This document shows, in pieces, positions 57,601-63,100 of a stretch of 64,000 bases of DNA. The stretch spans positions 81,144,124 through 81,208,123 of the forward strand of contig CM049308.1 in the NCBI GenBank assembly GCA_026874595.1, given 5' to 3'. The DNA comes from Sipunculus nudus (Eukaryota > Annelida > Sipuncula > Golfingiida > Sipunculidae). Made by a program: the position numbers and the translations under genes. A model generated the notes under the pieces. It made no database searches. It saw only the letters and a program-made list of their open reading frames with translations, and was not told the origin of the DNA. Positions within the stretch are counted from its first letter, which is position 1. The number at the start of each line of letters is the position of its first letter.

Positions 57601-60141
57601 AAACATACAGCGTCAGGTCATTATGAATGGTGACTTGAGGTCACAGAAACATACAGCATCAGGTCATTATGAATGGTGAATTGAGGTCACAGAAACATAC
57701 AGCATCAGATCATAATGAATGGTGACTTGAGGTCACAGAAACATACAGCGTCAGGTCATTATGAATTGTGACTTGAGGTCACAGAAACATACAGCGTCAG
57801 GTCATAATGAATTGTGACTTGAGGTCACAGAAACATACAGTGTCAGGTCATTATGAATGGTGACTTGAGGTCACAGAAACATACAGCATCAGGTCATTAT
57901 GAATGGTGAATTGAGGTCACAGAAACATACAGCGTCAGGTCATAATGAATGGTGACTTGAGGTCACAGAAACATACAGCATCAGGTCATTATGAATGGTG
58001 ACTTGAGGTCACAGAAACATACAGTGACAGGTCATTATGAATGGTGACTTGAGATCACAGAAACATATAGCATCAGGTCATTATGAATGGTGACTTGAGG
58101 TCACAGAAACATCTAGCATCAGGTCATTATAAATGGTGATTTGAGGTCACAGAAACATACAGCGTCAGGTCATTATGAATGGTGACTTGAGGTCACAGAA
58201 ACATATAGCATCAGGTCATTATAAATGGTGACTTGAGGTCACAGAAACATCTAGCGTCAGGTCATTATAAATGGTGATTTGAGGTCACAGAAACATACAG
58301 CGTCAGGTCATTATGAATGGTGACTTCAGGTCTGAGAAACATCCCGTGTCAGTTCATAATAAATGGTGATGCAAAGTAACAGACACATCAAGTATCAGGT
58401 CATTTGATTATGAATGGTGACTTCAGGTCACAGAAACATCTAGGGTCAGGTAATTATAAATGGTGACGCAAGGACAGTTTAACATCCACATCAGGTTATT
58501 ATAAAATGTGCCTCCTGGTCAGAAAAACATGGATCAAAAGGTTTTTAAAAAAGCAGAATATATAGGTCAGATAAACTGCACCATATCCTGAAGAAATTTA
58601 TGCAACTTTATCTAGAAGAAAGAGATAGAAACACAACTCTAGGGATATCATTAGGTCATAACTCTAGAACCCCCATTCAACATTTTGATGGTTGGAGCAA
58701 CATTCTCCACAAATATTACCTAGAGTCTGCAAAGGCCTACATTATCAGCTATGGGGAAACTATACAGAATGCTTGCGCCAGTATGAAGCATTAATCATGA
58801 AAATCAATACAATATTCTGGGGTTTGCCTAAAAGCCTAGTCTTACCTTTTCCTTTCTCCGAAGCCATCCCTGTTTGAAACAACACATTATTTTTATGCGA
58901 TACATATAAGCTGTCAGTGCATTCACCCTTGTGGTATGACTGATAGAGATAGTATGATATAAGTTGCTTTTGATATTCAAACTTAGCGCTTCAAGTGTAG
59001 TCTAAATAGCACATATGGGCTGGGTTAATCTGTGCTGCCTGTCTTCAAAGATGACTGTTCAGGATTCAAATCCAGCAGCATGTACAGGGTAAACCTGGAA
59101 ATTCCCTAAAGAAACTTTTTTTTACCAATAATCATACATTTATCAATATACATCCTTGGAGCTTGAGAAGTTCTACGCATTGATGAAAATTCTAGATATT
59201 CAGGGGGGGACCAACACAGCCATAAAGCAAAACCTCTCCTACAGTACACAACCATCAAACACCAAAATAAAATAAAAGCTGAGAACACAATGCAACATGA
59301 TGCAAGCGACAACAAGTCCAATACTAAACTCAATTCCACTACCCCTGTCCACATGTTTTTTCATGATAATTTTTACAAGATTTACTAAACATTACCTTAT
59401 TTACCTCACAAATCAGACAAATATAGCATTTAATGAATAGAAAAATAATACTCTCCCATTTATGAATATTTCCAATATAAATATGACTGAACATGTGAAT
59501 GGTCTTGAGACATATTAGTGACAACCTAATATAAGCTGACAATCTTAAACTAAAACCATTTGACATTTCATAAGGTGACATCACAATTGTATTCATATGT
59601 CACCCTTTTGTAGCATCTTACATTACATTACATGGATCAATAGATAAGGTCACATGAAATGACACCATCGTTTTGCAGCTTTTTTCCAGACAGGGTGTTG
59701 ACCAGCATCGCAAGTCAATAAATTAATTTTTTACATATTTAAATCATCATATATGTGCCTTATATTCCTTTGATAAAAACTAACTTGTACCGGCAACAAA
59801 ATCATTGGAAAGAAATATCGCAAAAATATAAAGTGGACAGGGGTGTTGGAACAGAGTATAAATATTTGCACCTGACAGTTGTATTGTATATTACCTGGTG
59901 GGAACAAGGTGTCCATTGGTGTCAGTGGTAGATGGCACTGACGGCCATTTTTTAAGGGACTGGCTAGAAGTTTTGGCAGTGGAGCGAGATGAAGTCGGTG
60001 AATGTGATCGTTTGATGGGTGACGTCTCGGCAGATGGTGCTCGACCTCTCCTCGGTGGTTCTCGCAATGCGGGTACATGGGGCGTTGGATTTTTTCTTGG
60101 CGTCTTAAAGGTGGGCTTTGAAGGCAGTACATTGTTGCTGG
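24475..60141 (-). CDS. EML: EMAP-like microtubule-associated protein (EML1-4 class), whole locus in window
   Basis: Twenty-one exons on the - strand, all with consistent phases, give about 774 residues and a stop. In order (numbered from the first visible codon): a basic Ser/Pro/Thr-rich segment (1-121), the HELP motif (about 122-170, LRGRAVNMY ... KLEWVYGYRG), then the tandem atypical propeller of about a dozen WD40-type blades to the end. EML proteins bind microtubules: the N-terminal coiled coil trimerises, the basic linker contacts the lattice, and the double propeller binds tubulin. No coiled-coil exon was found up to 64000, so the 5' end is outside. Human EML1 is about 815 residues, so only a short part is missing. 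Which vertebrate paralogue it is closest to was not resolved. Confidence 0.95.
25378..28555 (+). mobile_element. 3-kb bivalve-type interspersed repeat, copy 1
   Basis: It starts CAAGGGACCCATGGGTCACG and ends AGTCAGCTGAGCTAAAAAT after a GGACGGAC tract. It is nearly identical to copy 2 at 45814, far beyond what intron sequence would keep by chance. It includes a 70-bp tandem pair near 26330-26460 (GCAAAAGTTGCAATCATTAT) and two related modules of about 600-700 bp in the right half. No transposase or reverse transcriptase motif was seen, so it is non-autonomous. Its - strand contains a 91-codon open frame (26899-27174) that copy 2 also keeps. No clear target duplication was found. Confidence 0.8.
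28792..28922 (-). CDS. EML: EML exon, WD40 blade (GIWPEGADGTDIN)
   Basis: Encodes residues 691-733, beginning IWPEGADGTDINACQRSHS and ending DDFGKVNLFKYPTCYLK. The WPEG-DGTDIN and DDFGKV-LF-YP blocks are among the most conserved parts of EML proteins. The acceptor is CACTGCAG and the donor AAG|gtatg; the exon starts by completing a Gly codon and ends in phase 0. Confidence 0.95.
29444..31202. mobile_element. pogo-like element with TA target duplication (1.76 kb)
   Basis: The left end reads CCGTAAAAACTTGCATATAA and on to GTCGA. The right end in reverse reads CCGTAAAAAAAACGC and, a little further in, GAGTCGACTTATGGG. TA flanks each end (29442-29443 and 31203-31204). CCGTA-type ends with an inner TATAAGTCG block, together with TA duplications, recall Tc1/mariner-pogo elements, although I did not identify a transposase. 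The interior is richer in CpG than the surrounding intron and includes a short basic open frame (30493-30618). It sits whole inside an EML intron. Confidence 0.6.
30493..30618 (-). CDS. Short basic open frame inside the pogo-like element
   Basis: An ATG in CpG-rich DNA opens 41 codons, MAARHKKKPKTRSRCSPVYL, then HVGGGDYHSVRKFLLKNHPKS, with a stop. The Lys/Arg-rich start looks like a nuclear-localisation or DNA-binding head. An overlapping second frame continues downstream (30305-30493), so a frameshift in a once longer protein is possible. I do not recognise the family, and a chance frame is possible. Confidence 0.2.
   Translation of the reverse strand: MAARHKKKPKTRSRCSPVYLHVGGGDYHSVRKFLLKNHPKS
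31325..31420 (-). CDS. EML: EML exon, WD40 blade (TSRDIKWASHTCTLGF)
   Basis: Encodes residues 659-689, TASSCKQLTSIATSRDIKWA then SHTCTLGFNVC. It completes the Trp codon split with the previous exon and ends with one base of a Gly codon. T.RD..WA..TC.LGF is an EML signature between two blades of the C-terminal propeller. The donor GTG|gtcagt departs from the usual gtaag. Confidence 0.93.
31550..31612 (+). repeat. tRNA-derived SINE head, degenerate
   Basis: GGGGTAGAGCTCTGGAGTAG, then AAATCTACAGAG and AAGGGTTCAAC, follows the layout of a tRNA: A-box-like block, anticodon-stem-like inverted pair, B-box-like GGTTCAA. The acceptor stem does not pair, so this is not a working tRNA gene. Common bivalve SINE heads look like this. 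Confidence 0.4.
32065..32152 (-). CDS. EML: EML exon, WD40 blade (GHSSYVTHLDW)
   Basis: Encodes residues 629-657, GHSSYVTHLDWSTDSQYLQS then NSGDYEILF, ending with the first base of a Trp codon. GHSS.[VI]THLDWS...L.SNSGDYEIL is a near-invariant EML motif. The acceptor is CTTTCAG and the donor TTCT|gtaagt. Confidence 0.95.
32671..32768 (-). CDS. EML: EML exon, WD40 blade (DGQYLAVGSRDNYIYI)
   Basis: Encodes residues 597-628, GQYLAVGSRDNYIYIHQVAA then EGSKYSRVGRCS. It completes the split Asp codon. LA[IV]GS.DN.IYIY...G.KY.R.G.CS is the family pattern for this blade. Ends in phase 0 at TCG|gtaagt. Confidence 0.95.
33121..33277 (-). CDS. EML: EML exon, two partial blades (FHPDGNLVAVG ... DGNEQIECIAYSP)
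   Basis: Encodes residues 544-595 from DGGHCASFHPDGNLVAVGMQ through RWLVLDINSREIIHTHKDG to NEQIECIAYSP. FHP.G..VAVG...GRW.V.D and TDGNEQ...M.YSPDG are the family equivalents. The acceptor AAACCAAG lacks a clear polypyrimidine tract (TATATATTTAAACCAAG), so it may be weak. The donor CCAG|gtaag is strong. Confidence 0.93.
34177..34308 (-). CDS. EML: EML exon, WD40 blade (GHVGELWGLAVHP)
   Basis: Encodes residues 500-543, GHVGELWGLAVHPSHHQFLT then CAYDRQLCMWDTLTHSLIW and SKELP. GH..ELWGLA.HP....F.TC..D....LWD is the first blade of the C-terminal propeller in EML proteins. Phase 0 at both ends; donor CCA|gtgagt. Confidence 0.95.
34490..34672 (+). repeat. Fragment of the bivalve-type repeat family
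   Basis: It starts GGTCACAGTGACCTAATTTC and ends CTTTCAGTCAGCTGGGCTAA with AAATT. These match the GGTCACAGTGACC motif near 19968 and the 3' end of the 3-kb copies. Lies in the EML intron between the exons ending at 34890 and starting at 34308. Confidence 0.6.
34890..35015 (-). CDS. EML: EML exon, WD40 blade (GPVRMLSQGNGNMILVGTTKNFIL)
   Basis: Encodes residues 458-499: LPENYGPVRMLSQGNGNM, ILVGTTKNFILTGTLDFEF, RPIAQ. GP.R....G.G...L[IV]GTT.NF[IV]L.GTL...F.PI.QGH is conserved in the family. Phase 0 at both ends; acceptor CTTTACAG, donor CAG|gtaagt. Confidence 0.95.
35284..35441 (-). CDS. EML: EML exon, WD40 blade (GGGKDRKIIQW)
   Basis: Encodes residues 406-457: NNRISEAVTSAHDGSIFSIC, VMKDGTFLTGGGKDRKIIQW, SAEYKPTGHEFE. 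AH.G.IF..C...DGT...GGGKDRK...W is the family pattern. It completes a Gly codon split with the previous exon. The donor is GAG|gtcatt, weaker than most in this gene; the next exon confirms it by phase. Confidence 0.93.
35443..35830. repeat. EML: Tandem duplication of about 180-195 bp beside an EML exon
   Basis: ACCTTTGAAAAATTTGGCAA, then TCAGTAAAACCCTAAATTTC at about 35587, is repeated as ACCTTTGAAAATTTTGACAA, then TCATTAAAACTCTGAATTTC at about 35767. TGTGATAAAACAAA beside the exon acceptor recurs as TGTGATTAAATATA near 35640. The duplication begins within a few bases of the acceptor of the exon ending at 35441. Confidence 0.7.
35831..39938. other. EML: EML intron, mostly unique AT-rich DNA
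   Basis: No further EML exon was found in phase. A reverse open frame at 37465-37671 starts with a signal-peptide-like hydrophobic stretch but contains the dispersed AGGTGGCGCC repeat motif, so it is not called. TTCCATAATTGAGAGGTTCC near 38137 recalls pogo/Tigger-type ends. Confidence 0.5.
39939..40038 (-). CDS. EML: EML exon, WD40 blade (DAITGDSNGNIFIWGKG)
   Basis: Encodes residues 372-404, KHEKPKYVTCLAFADNGDAI then TGDSNGNIFIWGK, plus one base of a Gly codon. KPK[FY]V.C..F...GD.ITGDS.GNI..W.KG is an EML hallmark. Acceptor TCTTGCAG; donor AAAG|gtgag. Confidence 0.95.
40839..40973 (-). CDS. EML: EML exon, WD40 blade (FHPCDESCIVTCGKG)
   Basis: Encodes residues 327-371: SSTEPVLAVEFHPCDESCIV, TCGKGQVTFWTLDGGTL, TKKQGLFE. 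FHP.D...I.TCGK....FW.L.G..L.KKQG.FE is strongly conserved in the family. Phase 0 at both ends; donor GAG|gtaagt. Confidence 0.95.
41153..41335. mobile_element. pogo/Tigger-like MITE fragment
   Basis: It begins TACAGTCGAACCTTCCTTAG and continues TTGGCCCCTCC...GTGGGCACCTCTATAGTG. CAGTCGAACCT followed by ...GGGCACCTCTATA blocks is the form I associate with Tigger/pogo-type ends. The right end was not defined. Lies in the EML intron between the exons at 40973 and 41888. Confidence 0.45.
41888..41992 (-). CDS. EML: EML exon, WD40 blade (LCAVDEANEHVISVWDWQKG)
   Basis: Encodes residues 292-326, DGGQYLCAVDEANEHVISVW then DWQKGDKGTKITETK. G..LCAVD..N.HV.SVWDWQK is an EML signature. Phase 0 at both ends; acceptor CTGTTACAG, donor AAG|gtaaac. 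Confidence 0.95.
42620..42721 (-). CDS. EML: EML exon, first propeller blade (PHIRVWDSVSLNTL)
   Basis: Encodes residues 258-291, PHIRVWDSVSLNTLKVIGLG then DMDRAVACIAFSKV. PH[VI]R[VI]WDS..L.TL.[VI]IG and RAV.C[IL]AFSK are conserved. Phase 0 at both ends, so it can follow either the exon ending at 51539 or the cassette ending at 45095 without a frame change. Confidence 0.95.
42722..45094. other. EML: EML intron; nothing further recognised
   Basis: A reverse open frame of 103 codons (44269-44580) and a forward frame at 43720-43953 were inspected; neither shows a known motif nor plausible paired splice sites in phase with EML. Confidence 0.5.
45095..45154 (-). CDS. EML: EML candidate cassette exon, 20 residues
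   Basis: A 60-base exon in phase 0 at both ends, with a good acceptor (TTTGTCTCCCACATGCAG) and donor (CAG|gtgaga). It encodes QLYSKYWHTNSRKRSDSSGQ, placed between ATGQVAG...REGK and PHIRVWDS. Human EML1 and EML4 have only a short loop here, so the exon can be skipped without harm to frame or fold. It would add a Ser-rich, basic loop containing RKRS, a shape typical of basophilic kinase sites. Skipping gives about 754 residues. Exon status is inferred from splice sites and phase, not from homology. Confidence 0.65.
45814..48731 (+). mobile_element. 3-kb bivalve-type interspersed repeat, copy 2
   Basis: It starts CAAGAGACCCATGGGTCACG and ends AGTCAGCTGAGCTAAAAAT. It follows copy 1 (25378) base for base with few substitutions, but lacks roughly 330 bases of the middle module: after ...AAAATTATATTCCT it jumps to GGGGACATCTAA. 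It has about 50 extra bases near 45960-46010 that copy 1 lacks. The two insertions lie about 20 kb apart in introns of the same gene. It keeps the 91-codon reverse frame (47387-47662) with only two residue changes. Confidence 0.8.
48732..51538. other. EML: EML intron; AT-rich, one T/G homopolymer
   Basis: No exon was called. An exon-like piece near 49690-49725 was inspected and rejected because its phase does not fit. A run of 19 T followed by 14 G lies at 50238-50270. Confidence 0.5.
50238..50270. repeat. T-run joined to G-run
   Basis: Nineteen T residues run directly into fourteen G residues. Mixed homopolymer of low complexity, likely length-variable. Confidence 0.93.
51539..51611 (-). 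CDS. EML: EML exon, HELP-to-propeller loop (HPDKITIATGQVAG)
   Basis: Encodes residues 214-237, LAVHPDKITIATGQVAGHEK then REGK, after completing the Cys codon split with the previous exon. CLAVHPD...IATGQVAG is near invariant in EML proteins. It ends in phase 0 at AAG|gtagaa, exactly at the variable loop where the 60-base cassette could be added. Confidence 0.95.
51650..52220. other. GC-rich patch with open frames on both strands, origin unknown
   Basis: This piece of an EML intron is clearly richer in GC and CpG than the rest. The + strand is open for 109 codons from 51893, and another + frame from 51963 reads MPPSQAISQSSGQQAKGTRR. The - strand has a 104-codon hydrophobic frame, plus a Cys-rich frame from 51889 (CDICHKQNVC...CSVC). 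None matches a family I know. An inserted fragment of a mobile element or a processed copy is the likeliest origin. Confidence 0.35.
52381..52530 (-). CDS. EML: EML exon, end of HELP motif and first blade
   Basis: Encodes residues 164-212: YGYRGKDTRCNLYLLPTGEI, VYFVAGVVVLYNVEEQMQRH, YLGHTDDVK, then two bases of a Cys codon. YGYRG.D.R.NLYLLPTGE.VYF.A.V.VLYN...Q.QRHY.GH.DDVKC is the strongest EML signature in the window. It completes a Val codon split with the previous exon. Confidence 0.96.
53087..53213 (-). CDS. EML: EML exon, HELP motif
   Basis: Encodes residues 122-162: EGLVKMHLRGRAVNMYAPSD, VVDFQNPEQGAPPQEKLKLE, W. The pattern EEG.VK..LRGR.[VI].MY.P.D.V.........P...LKLEWV is the HELP (hydrophobic EMAP-like protein) motif that packs beneath the first propeller. 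The donor TGGGT|gtatcc is unusual; the next exon starts with C, which restores the Val codon and the WVYGYRG motif. Confidence 0.95.
53224..53275 (+). repeat. Short fragment of the bivalve-type repeat
   Basis: AAGGTGAACCATGGGTCAAG, then ACACTCAGCTGACAATCTGA and GCTAAG, is a collapsed version of the family's start joined to its end. It lies about 10 bases upstream of the acceptor of the HELP exon. Confidence 0.5.
53737..53762 (-). CDS. EML: EML microexon, 26 bases
   Basis: Encodes residues 113-120 (SREASFNQ) plus one base at each side, joining the basic linker to the HELP exon. The acceptor TTTTCTTTTCCAG is strong; the donor CAAG|gtaaga is strong. Its phase (1 base in, 1 base out) fits both neighbours exactly. 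Confidence 0.85.
54611..54676 (-). CDS. EML: EML exon, Ser/Arg-rich linker
   Basis: Encodes residues 91-111, LSGSVASLHTSRHDPISPTR then R, between split Arg codons. It is basic and Ser-rich with an SPTR motif, as expected for the microtubule-contacting linker. The acceptor TTGTGTTCTTGTAG was chosen because a second AG (TTCAG) 21 bases downstream gives an in-frame stop. Confidence 0.8.
55375..55570. repeat. Tandem units resembling Tigger/pogo MITE ends
   Basis: CTTATAAGACAAGTCAATTA then CAACCAATGTGGATG is repeated about 74 bases later as CTTATCAGACAGGTAAATTA then CAACCAATGTGGATG. Each is followed by GGTCTTCATNGACAGGTG, with a truncated third unit. TTGAAACCTGTCTTATAAGA at the start recalls Tigger-type ends. 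Confidence 0.55.
55755..58530. repeat. 46-bp satellite array with 1113-bp higher-order period
   Basis: About 58-60 tandem units with the pattern AGGTCATTATGAATGGTGAC, TTGAGGTCACAGAAAC and ATACAGCGTC. Each unit contains AGGTCA twice, the two exactly 23 bases apart in both directions around the repeat. Variant units (GAGTTCAAAGCAACAAC; GGTCTGAGAAAGATCTAGGG; CATCCCGTGT) recur as a block at 56021 and 57134, a distance of 1113 bases, with a shortened third occurrence near 58320. The array fills most of a 4.2-kb EML intron. It has no unique spacers, so it is not a CRISPR array. Confidence 0.95.
58846..58869 (-). CDS. EML: EML microexon, 24 bases
   Basis: Encodes residues 83-89 (DGFGERK) between two split Arg codons. 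The acceptor TTTCAAACAG and donor AAAAG|gtaaga bound exactly 24 bases, and the phase (1 in, 2 out) fits both neighbours. It also contains ATGGCTTCGG in another frame, so a start codon here was considered but is not needed. Confidence 0.7.
59014..59090 (+). repeat. tRNA-like (SINE head) remnant
   Basis: GGGCTGGGTTAATCTGTGCT, then GCCTGTCTTCAAAGATG and CAGGATTCAAATCCAGC, has a good B-box (GGATTCAAATCC) and a T-arm that pairs, but a poor A-box and no acceptor stem. Probably a decayed tRNA-derived SINE, not a tRNA gene. Confidence 0.3.
59895..60141 (-). CDS. EML: EML exon, basic Ser/Pro/Thr-rich segment (first visible)
   Basis: Encodes residues 1-81: SNNVLPSKPTFKTPRKNPTP, HVPALREPPRRGRAPSAETS, PIKRSHSPTSSRSTAKTSSQ, SLKKWPSVPSTTDTNGHLVP, T, after two bases of a split codon. 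It is rich in Lys/Arg, Ser and Pro with several S/T-P sites. In EML proteins such a linker lies between the coiled coil and the HELP motif and binds microtubules; mitotic kinases regulate it. The acceptor is TTGCTTTTAG and the donor CCAG|gtaata. A longer frame (133 codons) in another reading frame is a shadow. Confidence 0.85.
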
Positions 60142-63100
60142 CTAAAAGCAAAACATCAAAAACACATTTACATGAAGTAGTAAAGGATGGATAAATAAAG
60201 ACAGGTGTATCTATCCTGCAGTCAGGATTTTCACATCAAATGTACAGAATATGCCAGGTGTAATTTTTGAAACCATTTTAATTTTCTTGGAATGTACCCT
60301 GAGTTGACTAGGGTATGACAAAAGTATGACCTTTCAGGTAGATATGAGGTAAATTTCTTAATACTGAATATAAATAACAACGGTTGGAATTTTAAGTTTG
60401 TTGTTTGGTGATATATTGTTGGTTGGGAGTTTCAGGAGCAACAGACTTCTTGGTGATGAGGTAACCATGATTTATTCCTTTTTCTTCATGTACTAAGTTT
60501 CTGTTATTCTTCTAACAACTAACTTTATGATGATGACTTCACTTGCTGGCAATGATCCTAGCTATATAAATTTCTTCTCTATTCTCTAAATCTGCAAAAT
60601 ACTTGGTTTGCTTTATTGTATTGAACTGGCCATTTGAAATGTCGTATTGAAGTAATAACATATTTGTAATAATAAAATATACTAAGAACAATAATTATAG
60701 TTACATCAATGAACAAAGTAAGGATTACTGATGGATTTATCCTAAATTTGACATTTTGCTTCCTGTTTTCTAAAATCTTATTTTCAGTATGTTATTACTT
60801 GGTAATAATATAAATATATTTAAGAAACTTTAATTTTTCTGGGATGATTATATATAAGAATTGGTCATCAGAGAAAAGTAACACAAATGTTTTAGACCAC
60901 TGTATGACAGATGCAGCATTTAAATTCTTTTATATATATATATATATATATTTTTTACAGTTGGTGGTTGTTTTGTCTGACAGCTACTTCACTCATAAAG
61001 TTTTGGAATGGATATGAAATTTTGTAGGGTAATACTAAATGAACAATCCATTAGTTTTTGGAGATAATCCAGCTTACCATGATATATTTGTTTAAAGGTT
61101 TCTTAACCACTGCAAAATAGAGCATGAAAGACTATAATCTTAAATTAAGACTTATAACAGCTGTATCAAAGGAATTTTTAAGTGTAAATTTCTTAACAGG
61201 GTGAATATGCATATATGTAGGTGTCACCATATTATAACCCCTTTGTTCTGGCTGGGAAAGCTGACCTGTGATGCCACTATCATACTGGTGAATGGTGATA
61301 TATGTTTCCTTCAGCATGGGTAAATATATTTGTGTGTTAATGTACCACACATCAAAGTTTCATCAGTAATCTGGTCATATTCTGGATCTGGTTATTGGAT
61401 GTTGAATGCTGGTGGAGGCATGTTTGACTACAAGGGATCTATATTGATAAGCATATTAATATCATAGGTATGCAATTTTATTGAATAAACAGCTCCTTAA
61501 AATTCTGGAAAAATCACACTCAAATGGGCATTTTGAAAACTTACAAAGCCATCGTTTACAACAAAACTTTTTCGCACAATCCTTATAAATCATTAAACAT
61601 CCATAATCTTTCTTGTTATTGTGAAATATCAAAAGGAATGTCTGCTAAAGAAAACACAATCTCAATATATACACCATGGCAAGTTAATCTTCATATAGAT
61701 TAGTTCAAGTTTTAATAGTAATCTTGCCAGATCATTTGGATAATAAATAGCAATAAGTTTCTGTTTGACTTCACTGTTCAGGTATTCATGAAATACAAAT
61801 GACATTTAGAAAACTTGCACCAAGATTGTGTTATGAGGGACTTATTCTGTCATTTATAACTGGACAATGCTGTCACGGCTTGGTTATGTGACAGCCACCT
61901 CTAACACCGCAGGAATTGAAAGCTCAAAATAGCTTGAAAAACTACTTGTAAGTTGCTGAAAATATCTACTTGAAAGTCAAGAGGATGGGGTTTATTGATT
62001 TTAGCAATATCTGTTTGAGTAGGAAAATTTAATCTATGTGGAACTGTCAGCTGTTTTCATTTTCAAACTATGTTATACTGTCTGTATGTCAGTTGATAAT
62101 GAAGGTCTACTGACATGTTGTGCTTCACTAGTATGCTGTAGAGGCCATGCAGGGAGTCCTCTGTCCATGCCCATCTCTCTGTTATGGGCAAAAACGCAGA
62201 TAATTGATTAATAGACACTCCAATAATAATTATCCAATCATGATTACTTATGACCTCAATAGACATGAACAAATTTTGTATCCCTAACTCAGGTGAAATA
62301 TTGTGGTGGTAAACAATAATAAACATAATGTACCATTTAAATCCATTGATTTGCTGGAAGTTGAAGTTATTGTAGAGTCACCACAAAGGAGTTTGGTGAC
62401 CTTTGAACCCCTTGAATATGGACAGATTTTGCAGAGAATCAAACTTTGGTGAGATACTACATGTATTGGTTAATAGTTAAGGTAAGTTTTATGATAATCC
62501 ATCATATCCCTGTTAAGTTATAACAATAACACCAAAGGTTATGGGAAAGAGAGTTTGACAGATGGGCAAATATACAGACCCTGCCCATATCATTATACGA
62601 CCAAAAAAAAAGGTGTGTACTTTCTTATTTTAATTACTTAACAAATCTCAATACATGTGTAAGGCAAGAACTCGAGATATTGAGTACAGCGATAGAGGAT
62701 TCTGACATATTTGGGGTATTACACACTGATATATATGCAAAACCTTATAACTGATTTTGTTTGATTATATCTGTTGAAGGAATCAAGGGTTCTATATACA
62801 TTGGGTGACTGGACCAGATAAATGTAGTTAATATCACTACAGATGGAGTGCTTTGGATTTTTCCCCCAACTGGTACATGATGGAGACCAATTATGTCCTA
62901 AATTACCCACATGTAACAACATGCAGCATGGTGAATTAGGGGCATTGTAATGAACATGGGCACCAAGAAGCAATTTGTCTGGTCCTTGTGAAGTAAGTGC
63001 TGCAATATGTTGGGGTACTGAGTCATGGCCATATTAAACCAGGGCACCCTGGTCTCATGTAATATCCTAATTCCAATGGATAGACTGCAATTATTATTAC

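Noticed and set aside
55755-58530. CRISPR-like regular array
   Set aside because: Units are directly adjacent 46-bp copies without unique spacers, in an intron of an animal gene. It is a satellite.
59014-59090. Functional tRNA gene
   Set aside because: Only the T-arm and B-box are convincing; there is no paired acceptor stem, so it is listed as a SINE-type remnant.
59731-60132. 133-codon reverse open frame, the second longest frame in the window
   Set aside because: It overlaps the EML basic exon in another frame. The EML frame has the right acceptor, donor and phase, so this is a shadow.
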